Assembly: GCF_025698545.1 (NCBI RefSeq)
Contig: NC_068570.1
Coordinates: 51,541,924 to 51,605,923, forward strand
Length of the DNA stretch: 64,000 bases
Direction: 5' to 3'
Origin: Gossypium raimondii
Lineage: Eukaryota > Streptophyta > Magnoliopsida > Malvales > Malvaceae
Positions 1-11,519 of this stretch are shown in pieces (the first letter of the stretch is position 1; every line of letters begins with the position of its first letter). The notes under the pieces are model-generated. The model made no database searches. It saw only the letters and a list, made by a program, of their open reading frames with translations, and was not told the DNA's origin. Made by a program: the position numbers and the translations under genes.

Positions 1-824
1 GAATGCCTGGGCCTCGTTGATGGGCTTGCGTCGTTGTCCCTTCTTCTTGGATTTAAAGGGACACGTTGTTCCCTTTGGGCACGCAATTGCCGCTGCCTCT
101 CTTCTGCCGACAGTAAATACGGCTTGCCATGGATCCTAAACCATGGCATGTATTCCGGTACGCAAGCTAATTCTGAAACGATGATCGATTCCCGAGTTGG
201 TATATAATCATACCGATCTTCCCACATTTGGATGTAGTATGACCAGACTCTCAGTCAATCCGTATGCAATTGACGTAGGTCGATTTTGTAATGGTCATCC
301 AACACCTCAAGTGCCACGAAAATCGATTGTCGAAATCCAAATTGCCGTAATACTCTGTCCGACTGGTGCATCTCCACAGTCGTAAAGTTGACCAATGGGA
401 CTTTTACATAATAAGCGTTTGGATTTTGGAAGTACTCATCCTGAATTACTGCCTGAATCACAATCCTCGTATGGTGTCCATTGAAACTATATGACCATGA
501 TGGAAATATTAGTTATATACTAAATACGGGTTATACCAATCGACTATACCAATCGACTATCTCATGAAGGAAATGTCTATTTTATTTAATACTTACTTGT
601 GCTTCTGACCGTTGGACCAATAGAAGCCGTATATCTTCAAGAGAGGTAGGCAATCGAGCATAACTTGTCGGATGGTTCCACCTAATTAAATAAATTTTTA
701 GCATTCGATTATATTTTAAATCTATGTAAAAATTGTAAAATCTAATATAAAATTTACCTCGTTATGCGTGGGAATGTATACGGGTGGTCCACTTGATGAC
801 GTAAAAATGGAAAGCAAAACCATG
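1..824 (-). pseudogene. PMD (plant mobile domain) gene of MULE copy 1, downstream part
   Basis: On the minus strand this stretch encodes broken pieces of the C-terminal half of a plant-mobile-domain protein (MAIN-like, often annotated 'serine/threonine-protein phosphatase 7 long form'). Legible segments include SYARLPTSLEDIRLLL (about 600-670) and a QSDRVLRQFGFRQ segment near 310-380, followed by a basic stretch at the window edge. The frames are interrupted by stops and an intron-like AT-rich gap (about 690-770). It continues the fragment at 10,482-11,283, from which it was separated by the gypsy insertion. The 3' end lies outside the window. No function is expected. Confidence 0.75.
820..824. 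repeat. Target-site duplication, left (CCATG) of the gypsy element
   Basis: CCATG at 820-824 directly precedes the element and CCGTG at 10,482-10,486 directly follows it. The uninterrupted homologous site in MULE copy 2 (about 21,060-21,080) supports the junctions. The single difference is compatible with deamination of a methylated CpG after insertion. Confidence 0.75.
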
Positions 825-869
825 TGTAATGACCCATTTTCAGTAAATTGAATTTGTGGTTTCGATAAA
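825..869 (+). other. Inverted LTR-terminus cap beyond the left LTR
   Basis: These 45 bp start TGTAATGACCCATTTTC and are an imperfect reverse complement of the last ~45 bp of both LTRs as read on the plus strand (3,202-3,246; 10,437-10,481). They sit between the target duplication and the canonical LTR start TGTAACAACC at 870. The five bases ATAAA directly before 870 are the same as those directly before the other LTR at 8,095, i.e. part of the spacer leading to the primer-binding site. The whole insertion therefore has short terminal inverted repeats, which normal LTR elements lack. Confidence 0.75.
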
Positions 870-3246
870 TGTAACAACCCTATACCTGGTCTAATCGTAC
901 AGACCCGGTATAAGACTATTACATTTGGTGCTAGAACAATTATGGCTAGATAATTATGGCTAGATATTATTTAATTAAAACATTTATACATAAAATTTTA
1001 ACTTACTAACCAAATTTGCAAACATACTTATAGTTTCACTAATTCATTTCATATATATATATCAAAATGTTTCAAGCACCTCAAAATAGATAGAAGTTCA
1101 AGAGTTTACACTTTAGTTCCTAATACATGGGAACATAACTGAACTATCTATGTACATGCCATTTTAATTCAAAATATTGTACCTACTTTTGAAGCTCTTG
1201 AGGATGTGATGAGATGAGAGATCTTCTAATCCGACTCTATCTCTTCGAGTCAAACTGTACCTACGCGTTAAAATTAAACGCGTTAAGCCAGTGAAGGCTT
1301 AGTAAGTACTACAAGAATATATATAGATAAATAAATCTAAATAAAATATTTCAAACTCATTCTGTTATTACATATTTACATACATATAAACTTCATAAAA
1401 CTTACCTTAACACTTTAATGGTTCACTTTTATTCACGAATCATAATCTTAGCCTAAAGTAGATTTTATAGAACACACCGGGTATACGGAACAAATACAGA
1501 GCTGCATCATTATGCACTAATGAACAAAGAGCACTAAAATGCTATAGAGAGACCACAGATGTGTTAAACAGAGAGCACTGACATGCTATATATCAGAGAG
1601 CACCAACGTGCTATATATCAGAGAGCACCAACGTGCTAATAATCAGAGAGCGCGCTAAAGTTCCTTAATGGCATGCCACTAATATCCTAGTCGTTCTAAA
1701 TTCCATCTACTTGGGCATTAAAACTAAATTTCATACATTTAAATACTTTATGGAATTATTTCGAAAAGGATTTATCATTTCTCCATCATTAAAATTTAGT
1801 GCACATTTCACATTTCACAATTATCACACCATTTTCACATATATATACTTTTGTCACAACATTTACTTAATGTTCAAACAATATACCATCTTATATTTTC
1901 CATCTATAATTTTCTTTACAAATTTCATAGTTCCATAATCTTTTATTTTACTTTATTTTATTTTATTTCTAAATAATTCTATACTATAATATAGAAATTT
2001 AAATAAAATAATTTAAAAATAATAATATTGTAGTACTTACAACAAAAGGTTGAGATGATGTCTTCATTCACTCCTTAGCCTTCTCTTTTCTTGTTCTTCA
2101 ATTAGGTCCTCTCCTTTCTTTTCTTTCTCTTCAATTTCATATAAAACGATAACATTTATATATTAGAAAAACAATCAAATAACTTTCCTATATTATTTAA
2201 TAAAATAAACATATATGACATAATAATTTCATAATTTCTTACCTTAGCTAATATTTCAATTTAATTCATAACTAAAATTATTTCTATTTCTATCACAATC
2301 TATACCTTATTTTTACTTAAATTCTTCTTATTACTTAACTTAACTCTCAAATTTTCACTAATAAACCCTAATTTCAAATTTCTTACAATTTAGTCCTCGT
2401 TACATTAAACTTATAACTTATTTCACAATTTAATCCTTTTCCCAATCCTAGTTTGAATTTCCATCAATTCAATCTCTAATTCATCCACTAATTCAATATA
2501 AACTACATAAAAAAATTCTACTAACTTTCAAAATTTCAACATATACCTAATAGTATTTTGTTCTAGAATCATAAAAACTCAAAATTTCAAGAAAATGACT
2601 TAATTTGACTTACCGATTTGAAATTGAACCTTAAAACCCTAACTTTCTTCTTTACTTTTCTTTCTTTCTTTCTTCCCTGTTTCTCCTCTGTTTCGATTCT
2701 GTTTCTTTATTCTTTCTATTATTTCTTTTGTTTTATATATATAATAATATAATATAATAAAATAACATACTTATTAAGTAAATATAATATAATATATATT
2801 TTAAATTAAAATATCTTAGATTTTTCAATGTTAAACCGCCTAAATTTATAACAATAGTATATTTACCTATTTAGTCTTTTTACTTTCTTTAATTTATAAT
2901 TAAACTTTCACACTTATTTCAATCTAATCCCTTTTTTCCTAATTACTTCTAATTAAATCAAATTCACCTAGTCAAAACCTAATTAGACATACAACTAACT
3001 TCGTAAATATCTATAATAAATATTTACGTATCCGATTTACTGAGCGGAGTCCCGAAAATGCATTTTTTATTTAATCCATTTAAAGAAATTTTACCATATA
3101 ATCAATACAATTTTATTATCAAAATTTTCATGCAACCTTCCTATCATAATATAGACCATACCACAATATTAAAATAAATTTTCTTTCTAGCTCGGATTTG
3201 TGGTTATGAAACCACTATTGCGATTTACTGAAAATGGGTCATTACA
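870..3246 (-). repeat. LTR, left copy (3' LTR of the minus-strand element)
   Basis: It begins TGTAACAACC and ends GGGTCATTACA on the plus strand and is 2,377 bp long. It is highly similar throughout to 8,095-10,481. It is AT-rich, with an internal tandem motif at about 1,515-1,665. Small reading frames (such as one at 1,711-1,938) recur in both LTRs and are not considered genes. Confidence 0.92.
1515..1665. repeat. Tandem ~30-bp motif inside the left LTR
   Basis: Four or more degenerate units of the form AGAGAGCACCAACGTGCTAT lie head to tail with about 28-31 bp period. The CACCAACGTGCT core is partly palindromic. The corresponding array in the right LTR is at about 8,765-8,885, so the array predates insertion. 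Confidence 0.7.
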
Positions 3247-3260
3247 ACTCTTCCCCCTTA
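3247..3260 (-). other. Polypurine tract of the gypsy element
   Basis: On the minus strand this reads TAAGGGGGAAGAGT and abuts the LTR start TGTAATGACC. It is the expected primer site for plus-strand DNA synthesis in reverse transcription. Confidence 0.8.
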
Positions 3261-3299
3261 AGGATTTTCGTCCTCGAAAATCTTACCAGTAAAGAGGTT

Positions 3300-3686
3300 T
3301 CAGTATTGTTTCCTCATTGCTTCCTCCAGTTCCCAAGTAGCATCTTCAATTCCGTGTCGTTGCCAAAGAACTTTCACTAAATCTATCTTTTTGTTTCTTA
3401 ATTCTTTTTTCTCCCGTGCTAAAATTTTAATCGGTTCTTCACTGTAAGTCATATCGGGCTGAATCTCAATCTCTGTCGGAGAAATAACATGTGAAGGATC
3501 TGACCGATACCGTCGTAACATGGATACATGAAAAATATTATGAATTCTATCAAGTTCTGGCGGCAAAGCTAACTGGTATGCAACAGGTCCAATCCGTTCA
3601 GAAATCTCATATGGGCTGATGAACCGTGGGATTAATTTACCTTTATGACCAAACCGAATGACTTTTTTCCAATGTGATACTTTCAA
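3300..3686 (-). pseudogene. gypsy pol C-terminus: integrase tail and chromodomain-like segment
   Basis: The frame shows the GPVAYQLALPPEL and IHNIFHVSMLRRY boxes typical of the C-terminal region of chromovirus integrases, then a chromodomain-like end (VKVLWQRHG...ATWELEEAM). This module is thought to direct integration by binding chromatin. The frame is separated from the integrase core by stops around 3,690-3,790. Confidence 0.85.
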
Positions 3687-3787
3687 AAATACCTTATCGT
3701 CGACATGAAATTCTATCTCCTTCTTTTTAAGATCGGCATATGACTTTTGTCGATCAGTAACTATCTCGACTTACATTTATTTTTTCT

Positions 3788-4887
3788 TCAGTTTCTCGAA
3801 TCAGATACTCCAAGTATCTTTTTCTCACTGAGTTCAGTCCAATATAATGGTGTTTTGCATTTTCGACCATACAAAGCCTCATACGGTGTCATTTTAATAC
3901 TGGACTGATAACTATTATTGTAGGCAAACTCAATCAAAGGCAAATACCTTTCCCAATTACCTTCAAACCCTAGTACACAACATCGAAGCATGTCCTCTAA
4001 TACCTAAATTACACATTCAGATTGGCCATCTGTCTGACGATGAAATGCAGTATTGAAATGCAACTGAGTACCCAGAGCTTCTTGTAATTTGTCCCAGAAA
4101 CGAGATGTAAATCAGGGATCTCTCTCAAAGATAATGGAGATTGGCACTCCATGTAACCTGACAATCTCAGATATGTACAGTTCTGCTAATTTATCTAAAG
4201 AATAATCTATACGTACCGAAATGAAGTGTACTGAGTTTGTTAATCGATTAACGATCACCCAAATAGCATCTTTTTCTTCGGTGATAATGGTAATCTCGAC
4301 ACAAAATCTATAGTAATTCTTTCCCATTTCCACTATGGTATAGTAATTGGCTGGAGTAATCCTGAGGGTACCTAATATTCTGCTTTGACCTGTTGACATA
4401 TCAGACATCTTGATACAAACTCAGAAATATCACGTTTCATACCTTGACACCAGTATATCTTCTTCAAATCATTATACATTTTATTACTTCCCGGATGTAC
4501 GGACATAATACCACTGTGTGCCTCGTGCAAAATCTTCTGTACAAGCTTTGAATTCTTCGGTACACATACTCTGCCTCTGAATAATAAACAACCATCAGTT
4601 CCAATCTGAAATTCTGAATCATTACCTGACTCACATTGTACCCGTTTAGCCTGTAATTCATCATCATTTTTCTGAGCTTCACAGATTTTCTGTAGAAACA
4701 TCAATTTAGCTTTCAGTTCAGCTATAAGTGTACCATCATCAAACAATGACAGCTGAGTATTCATAGTTCGTAAAGCAAATAGAGGTTTTCGGCTTAAAGC
4801 ATCAGCAACTACATTAGCTTTACCTGGATGATAGTCAATAACCAGATCATAATTCTTTAGCAATTCGAGCCACCTACGCTGTCTCAA
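3788..4887 (-). pseudogene. gypsy integrase, broken
   Basis: The upstream part (4,372-4,887) contains the HHCC zinc-binding region (two His around SVHPG and the CLIC cysteines). The core at 4,112-4,408 includes the RLTNSVHFI box, but the box that normally reads SDRDP reads FERDP, so a catalytic acidic position is altered. A further piece at 3,788-3,991 has the WERYLPLIEFAYN segment. Stops and frame changes separate the pieces (e.g. near 4,110 and 3,995). In an active element the enzyme inserts the cDNA into the genome. Confidence 0.88.
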
Positions 4888-4899
4888 GTTTAAATCTTT

Positions 4900-6291
4900 C
4901 TATGTCATCGAATACTTTAAACTTTTATGATCAGTATAGATATGACATTTTTCACCATACAAGTAGTGTTGCCATATTTTCAATGCAAACACAATAGCTG
5001 CTAATTCAAGATCATGTACCGGGTAATTCTTTTCATGTGGTTTTAGTTGTCTTGAAGCATAGGCTATTACTTTATCTTCTTGCATCAAAACACAACCTAA
5101 ACCATTTAATGAGGCATCACTATAAATAATAAATTCCTTACCCGATTCAGGCTGTACTAAAATAGATGCTTTCGTCAATATATCTTTCAATCTATCAAAA
5201 CTCTGCTGACATTCATCAGTCCACTCGAACTTTACATCTTTCTGCAATAGATGTGTCATTGGAGAAGCTATCATAGAAAATCCCTGTACAAATCTCCGAT
5301 AATATCCAGCTAATCACAGAAAACTTCTGATTTCAGATACATTCTTCGGCGAATTCCAATTGGCAATAGCTGAAATTTTACTTGAGTCTACCCTGATGCC
5401 TTCAGCAGAAACAATATGTCCAAGAAACCCAACTTCCCGAAGCCAAAATTCACATTTGCTAAATTTAGCATACAACTGCTTTTCACGCAAAGTTTGCAGT
5501 ACAATTCTCAAATGGTCTGCATGCTCATTTTCATCTCGAGAATAAACCAAAATATCATCAATAAATACTACCACAAACCTGTCTAAGTACGGTCTGAATA
5601 TTCTGTTCATCAGATCCATGAATACAGCATGTGCATTTGTCAGTCCAAGCGGCATCACAAGGAACTCATAGTGCCCATACCTGGTTTTAAAAGCTGCCTT
5701 CGGTACATCAGACTCTTTTACTCGTAACTGGTAGTAACCCGATCGAAGATTAATCTTTGAAAATACCGTGGCACCCTTCAGCTGATCAAACAAGTCATCA
5801 ATCCAAGGCAATGGGCATTTATTCTTTACTGTAACTTTATTGAGCTGTCGGTAGTCAATACATAATCTTAAGGTTCCATCTTTCTTTTTCACAAACAGAA
5901 CCGGCACACCCCAAGGTGAGTGACTAGGTCGAGCAAAACCCCTGTCAGTAAGCTCTTGCAACTGTGATTTCAACTCTTTCAATTCAGTAGGAGTCATTCT
6001 GTAAGGTGCTATGGAGATCGGAGTTGTTCCCAGAACTAAATCTATAGAAAATTCTACGTCTCTTTCTGGTGGTAACCTAGGTAATTCTTCTGGAAACACA
6101 TCAGAAAATTCACACACAACCGGCACTGACTGAATTTTTGATTCAGATACGTTAGTGTCCAATACATAATCAAGATATGCATTACACCCTTTTCTGACAT
6201 ACCTCAATGCTGTCATGACTGAAATCACACTAGGCAACCTATCTAATTTATCAGATTCAACCTGGAGCAATTCACCATTCTGACATTTCAT
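4900..6291 (-). pseudogene. gypsy reverse transcriptase and RNase H, nearly intact frame
   Basis: The 5,314-6,291 frame (325 residues) contains the RT region, with [14 protein letters not shown], the catalytic FIDDILVYS box, and the SKCEFW...FLGH segment. The 4,900-5,274 frame contains RNase H with [13 protein letters not shown] and [10 protein letters not shown] stop lies between the two at about 5,312 and another after 4,900. The first D of the RNase H fold and both D of the RT box are present. This is the best-preserved part of the element. Confidence 0.93.
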
Positions 6292-6826
6292 TACAATGTA
6301 TTTTTTGTTTACAATTCACTACTGCATCATGTTGAGTTAGCCAATCCATCCCCAAAATCACATCAAACTCATCAAAAGGCAATAGCATCAAGTCAGTTAG
6401 AAAACAGTGACCCTTTACCATCAATGGACAATTTTTACAAATTTTATCCACTATAACATGCTGGCTCAGGGGATTTGAAACTTTAACCGCAAATCCAATA
6501 AATTCAACAGGTAAATTTTTAACAGACACTAACTTTGTACATATGTATGAATGTGTAGAACCAGGACTAATCAAAGCAGTAATATCAATATTAAGTAAAG
6601 AAAATGTACCAGTAATGACATCTGGTGTAGCAGCATCTTTTCTGGCACGAATGACATACGTCTTGGCAAGTGCCTGTGCTTCAGATCTAACTGTTTCTCT
6701 CACCAATCTTGTACCACTACGAGTACCATCAAAAATTCTAGGTCTTCTACCTCTTTGTGGAACTGAGCTACCTCTCGCAGACTGTTCTGTAAAACTTTCT
6801 GACATTTTTGGACAATTTCTAATCAA
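6272..6826 (-). pseudogene. gypsy aspartic protease region with altered active site
   Basis: The segment upstream of RT has the retropepsin layout (ALISPGSTHSYIC, then VILGMDWL). The active-site triplet, normally D-P/S-G in this family, reads SPG, i.e. the catalytic Asp appears replaced by Ser. The N-terminal end joins the gag zinc knuckle. With this residue lost, the element could not process its own polyprotein. Confidence 0.85.
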
Positions 6827-7952
6827 ATGATCTCTCGATCCACATCGGAAACAAGCTCAGGAATTTAGTCGACATTCTCCCCAATGATATCTTCCACAAT
6901 ACTCACATAATGGCAATGTTGGTTTTCTTCTGAAACCCACAGTATTACCTATAAAAGTTGTCTGCTGAGTTTGTCTTGTCTGACTTCTGGATCTTTACTC
7001 AACAGTAGGAGAAGTGTACTTATAACCTCTAAAGTCCCTCACTCTTTTTAAAGACGGTGGTAGTGCGGAACTAGTTGCTAATCTCTTCCCAATACTCTTC
7101 TCTTTCGAACGAGCTAACCCTTCTTCCAGTTGTTGTGCTCTATCAACCAAAATAGGAAATTCTTGTAGATTTAATGGTATAAGAGGAACATAAATTTCTT
7201 CATTCAATCCCCACTCAAATCTTCTGCACATATCTGCTTCATCTGCTATTAATTCCTTAGCATATTTACTTAATCTGATAAATTCACGTTCATATTTAAC
7301 AACAGACAAGTTATTTTGCTTTAAATCCAGAAATTTTCTTTTCTTCTTCTCCAGATAAAGTTGACTCACATATTTCTTTCTAAATTCAGACACAGAAATT
7401 CCAATTAATTTTTTCTGCAGGATGAATATTCATGACAGTGGTCCACCATTGGTAAGCCTCACCCTTTAATAAAGATACTGCACATTTCAACTTTTCATCC
7501 CCTGTACACTGCAATTCTTCAAATATTCTTTGACTATTTTCTAACCATTCTTCAGTCTCAGCTGGATCATCATCTTTCTTTCCTTTAAACTCTTCAGCTC
7601 CATATTTTCTTATTCTCTCTAAGGGAGATCGATGACTAGTTATAGATGGTTGTGGATGTGGAACAGCAGGAGAATAAGATGGTGATGAAACAGGTGGAAC
7701 ATTATTAGTTCTTACAACTTGCTGCAATAACTGATTCATTGTTTGTAACAAACCTGCAATTGGAATTTCTTCTCTAGGCGGTATTGGCTCAGTTTCGATT
7801 TGAGTTCTTTCTTCTAATTCAGGCTCCCTATCATCCCCTAAGTTTACCGATTCACTTCAAGCTTGGGCTCTCTATTGATTTCTTTCCCTATCAAAGTTTA
7901 GCGCCTTACTCTGAACTTCATTTTCTAACTCTTCACGAGATCTATTTGACAT
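6827..7952 (-). pseudogene. gypsy gag with zinc knuckle, broken
   Basis: A plausible start codon is at 7,952 (MSNRSREEL...). In-frame stops occur shortly after it (about 7,860-7,880). The retrotransposon-gag core is recognisable at 7,386-7,751 (EWLENSQRIFEEL, GEAYQWW) and 6,995-7,393. A CCHC zinc knuckle (CFRCG...HLIRNC) straddles 6,806-6,856 with a TGA immediately before it. Gag forms the virus-like particle and binds RNA in active elements. Confidence 0.87.
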
Positions 7953-8076
7953 CTTTAAATTTCTACAATATTCAAAAATTATACAATTAAATAAATAAAC
8001 CTCATCTCATCACATCAATACATAAAATGGAATGTACAGATAGACTCATTCTCGACCTAAGAATTCAGAAAACCTA

Positions 8077-8090
8077 GGCTCTAATACCAA
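8077..8090 (-). other. Primer-binding site of the gypsy element
   Basis: On the minus strand it reads TTGGTATTAGAGCC, four bases inside the LTR end at 8,095, and resembles the complement of the 3' end of initiator tRNA-Met (canonical TGGTATCAGAGC, one mismatch). Confidence 0.82.
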
Positions 8091-8094
8091 TAAA

Positions 8095-8256
8095 TGTAAC
8101 AACCATATACCTGGTCTAATCGTACAAACCTGGTATAAGACTATTACATTTGGTGCCAGAACAGTTATGGCTAGATATTGTTTAATTAAAACATTTATAC
8201 ATAAAATTTTAACTTACTAACCATATTTACAAACATACTTATAGTTTCACTAATTC

Positions 8257-8309
<53 letters not shown>

Positions 8310-10481
8310 AAATGTTTCAAACACCTCAAAATAAATAGAAGTTCAAGAGTTTACATTTTAGTTCCTAATACATGGGAACATAACTGAACTGTCTATGTAC
8401 ATGCCATTTTAATTCAAAATATTGTACCTACTTTTGAAGCTCCTGAGGATGTGATGAGATGAGATGAGAGATCTTCTACTACTCTATCTCTTCGAGTCAA
8501 ACTGTACCTACGCGTTAAAATTAAACGCGTTAAGCCGGTGAAGGCTTAGTAAGTACTACAATAATATATATAGATAAATAAATCTAAATAAAATATTTCA
8601 AACTCATTCTGTTATTACATATTTACATACATATAAACTTCATAAAACTTATCTTAACACATTAATGGTTCGCTCTTGTTCACAAATCATAATCTTATCC
8701 CAAAGTAGATTTTATAGAACACATCGAATATACGGAACAAATACAGAAGTGCATCATTATGCACTAATGAACAGAGAGCACTAAAATGTTATACAGAACA
8801 TAGAGCACTGACGTGCTATATATCAGAGAGCACCAACGTGCTAATAATTAGAGAGCACCAATGTGCTAATAATCAGAGAGCGCGCTAAAGTTCCTTAATG
8901 GCATGCCACTAATATCCTACTAGTTCTAAATTCCATCTACTTGGGCATTAAAACTGAATTTCATACATTTAAATACTTTATGGAATTATTTAGAAAAAGA
9001 TTTCTCATTTCTCCATCATTACAATTTAGTGCACATTTCACAAATCACAATTATCACACCATTTTCACATATATATACTTTTGTCACAACATTTACTTAA
9101 TGTTCAAACAATATACCATCTTATATTTTCCATCTATAATTTTCTTTACAAATTTCATAGTTCCATAATCTTTTATTTTACTTTATTTTATTTTATTTCT
9201 AAATAATTCTATACTATAATATAGACATTTAACTAAAATAATTTAAAAATAATAATCTTGTAGTACTTACAACAAAAAGGTTGAGATGATGTCTCCCTTC
9301 ACTCCTTAGCCTTATCTTTTCTTTTTCTTCAATTAGGTCCTCTCCTTTCTTTTCTTTCTCTTCAATTTCATATAAAAAGATAACATTTATATATTAGAAA
9401 ACAATCAAATAACTTTCCTATATTATTTAATAAAATAAACATATATGACATAATAATTTCATAATTTCTTACCTTAGCTAATATTTCAATTTAATTCATA
9501 ACTAAAATTATTTCTATTTCTATCACAATCTATACCTTATTTTTACTTAAATTCTTCTTATAACTTAACTTAACTCTCAAATTTTCACTAATAAACCCTA
9601 ATTTCAAATTTCTTACAATTTAGTCCTCATTACATTAAACTTATAACTTATTTCACAATTTAATCCTTTTCGAATCCTAGTTTGAATTTACATCAATTCA
9701 ATCTCTAATTCATCCACTAATTCAATATAAACTACATAAAAAAATTCTACTAACTTTCAAAATTTCAACATATACCTAATAGTATTTTGTTCTAGAATCA
9801 TAAAACTCAAAATTTCAAGAAAATAACTTAATTTGACTTACCGATTTGAAATTGAACCTTAAAACCCTAAATTTCTTCTTTACTTTTTCTTTCTTTCTTT
9901 CTCCCTGTTTCTCCTTTGTTTCGATTCTGTTTCTTTATTCTTTCTATTATTTCTTTTGTTTTATGTATATATAATAATATAATATAATATAATAAAATAA
10001 CATACTTATTAAGTAAATATAATATAATATATATTTTAAATTAAAAATATTTAGATTTTTCAATGTTAAACCGCCTAAATTTATAACAATGGTATATTTG
10101 TCTATTTAGTCCTTTTTACTTTCTTTAATTTATAATTAAACTTTCACACTTATTTCAATCTAATCCCTTTTCCTAATTACTTCTAATTAAATCAAATTCA
10201 CCTAGTCAAAACCTAATTAGACACACAACTAACTTCATAAATATTTATAATAAATATTTACGAATCCGATTTACCGAAACGGAGTCCCGGAAATGTATTT
10301 TTTATTTAATTCATTTAAATAAATTTTACCATATAATCAATACAATTTTATTATCAAAATTTTCATGCAACCTTTCTATCATAATATAGACCATACCACA
10401 ATAGTAAAATAAATTTTCTTTTTAGCTCGGATTTGTGGTTACGAAACCACTATTTCGATTTACTGAAAATGGGTTATTACA
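8095..10481 (-). repeat. LTR, right copy (5' LTR of the minus-strand element)
   Basis: It begins TGTAACAACC and ends GGGTTATTACA on the plus strand and is 2,387 bp long. It differs from the left LTR by scattered substitutions, small indels and a strongly expanded TA run. It would contain the promoter of the element when active. Confidence 0.92.
8262..8307. repeat. (TA)n microsatellite in the right LTR
   Basis: This is an uninterrupted AT dinucleotide run of 46 bp. The equivalent site in the left LTR (about 1,051-1,062) has only about 11 bp, so the run changed length after the element inserted. Confidence 0.9.
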
Positions 10482-11283
10482 CCGTGCCCATGATTACAGT
10501 AGTGACAAGCAACCTCCGATTTTTGCTTTATTCGGTCGCGTCGCCCCGTACATCTCCCGGTACAATGTTGCCAACACAGCAGACCCCAACTAAATTCACC
10601 AGCTACTAAAAAATCAACGAGTTTCAGCAGCCATCTTAGATGTATGAGGTTTCGTGACAAGTCCAGCATAAGATAACCTCCAATTATCTAAAAAATATAT
10701 GCCCGAGCATATCGGATTCTTTCTAGCTCGGTTGAATCATCATCCGGATCTGAAAATGTGTCTCGTAACCAGCCCATCTCGATCTGACCTCCGTTAATAT
10801 TCCCCGGAATAGCGCCCAAAAGCTCGTAGCATGCCGCTCCCCAATCACCAGATTGAACAGACCCGGTGACTGCGTACCCGTCCACCGGCAATCCCAATTG
10901 CAAATTGACATTTTCCAAAGTAATAGTGCACTCTCCACATGGAAGATGGAATGTGTGCGTCTCAGGTCTCCACCTCTCAATCAACGCACTGATAAGTTTT
11001 GGGTCCAACTTGCATCCCCGACCTACCGTCACCACGTGCCAAAAACCCGCCTCCCGCGGGTAATTCTCTACCAACGGTGATGGAGGACCATGCATATTAT
11101 GGATATAGCATTGCAATATCCGATCTACAGACTTTTATAACAAATAATAAAATAATAATTATTTAAAATTGCATAAATAAAAAAAATCTTAAATAATATT
11201 TAAAAATTAAATTTAACACTTACCATTTTCATTTGTTCGACGGATATATGCTTGTCATCAAGACGAATCAATTCTTCGGCCAT
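10482..11283 (-). pseudogene. PMD (plant mobile domain) gene of MULE copy 1, 5' part
   Basis: A start codon at 11,283 opens a 60-bp exon (MAEELIRLDDKHISVEQMKM), a donor GTAAGTG follows, and the second exon begins at 11,131 (SVDRILQCYIHNMHGPPSP). The frame to about 10,682 carries the aminotransferase-like/PMD core: FWHVVTVGRG, ALIERWRPETHTFHLPCGE, ITLENVNLQLGLPVDG. Next comes DLSRNLIHLRWLLKLVDF (about 10,600-10,665), after which the frame is damaged and the gene is cut at 10,482 by the gypsy element. PMD proteins MAIN and MAIL1 act in silencing and genome stability in Arabidopsis; transposon-borne relatives are common. This copy is dead. Confidence 0.8.
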
Positions 11284-11519
11284 TGCTAAATTGGTACAAA
11301 TTTTTACGATTTAAAAAAAATTCAAAAAAAAAAAATTTAAAACTTTTTTAAAAATAATTAAAAAATTAAAGCTTTTTTAAATAGAAATTTAAGAGGAATT
11401 TGAAAGGAATTTGAAAGAATATTAGAGAGAAATTGAGAGAAATGATTCAGTTGTGAAAAAAATGAATGGGGATTTTTATAGTTTTTTTTTACCGTTGGGG
11501 GGTCACTAACGGTAAAAAA

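Larger units (their letters stand above)
825..10481 (-). mobile_element. Ty3/gypsy LTR retrotransposon (Tekay/Del-like chromovirus), decayed
   Basis: The element has two long direct repeats (870-3,246 and 8,095-10,481), an internal region 3,247-8,094 encoding gag, protease, reverse transcriptase, RNase H, integrase and a chromodomain-like tail on the minus strand, a primer-binding site next to the right LTR and a polypurine tract next to the left one. The domain order PR-RT-RH-IN with a C-terminal chromodomain-like end places it among chromoviruses; Tekay/Del is my best guess from sequence feel. All coding parts contain stops, so it is non-autonomous now. An additional 45 bp (825-869) lies outside the left LTR but inside the target duplication. 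Confidence 0.9.

Noticed and set aside
1711..1938. 75-residue frame repeated at 8,941-9,168
   Set aside because: Both lie at the same place in the two LTRs, start with non-ATG codons, and encode Phe/Tyr/Ile-rich low-complexity sequence typical of AT-rich DNA. The duplication is explained by the LTRs.
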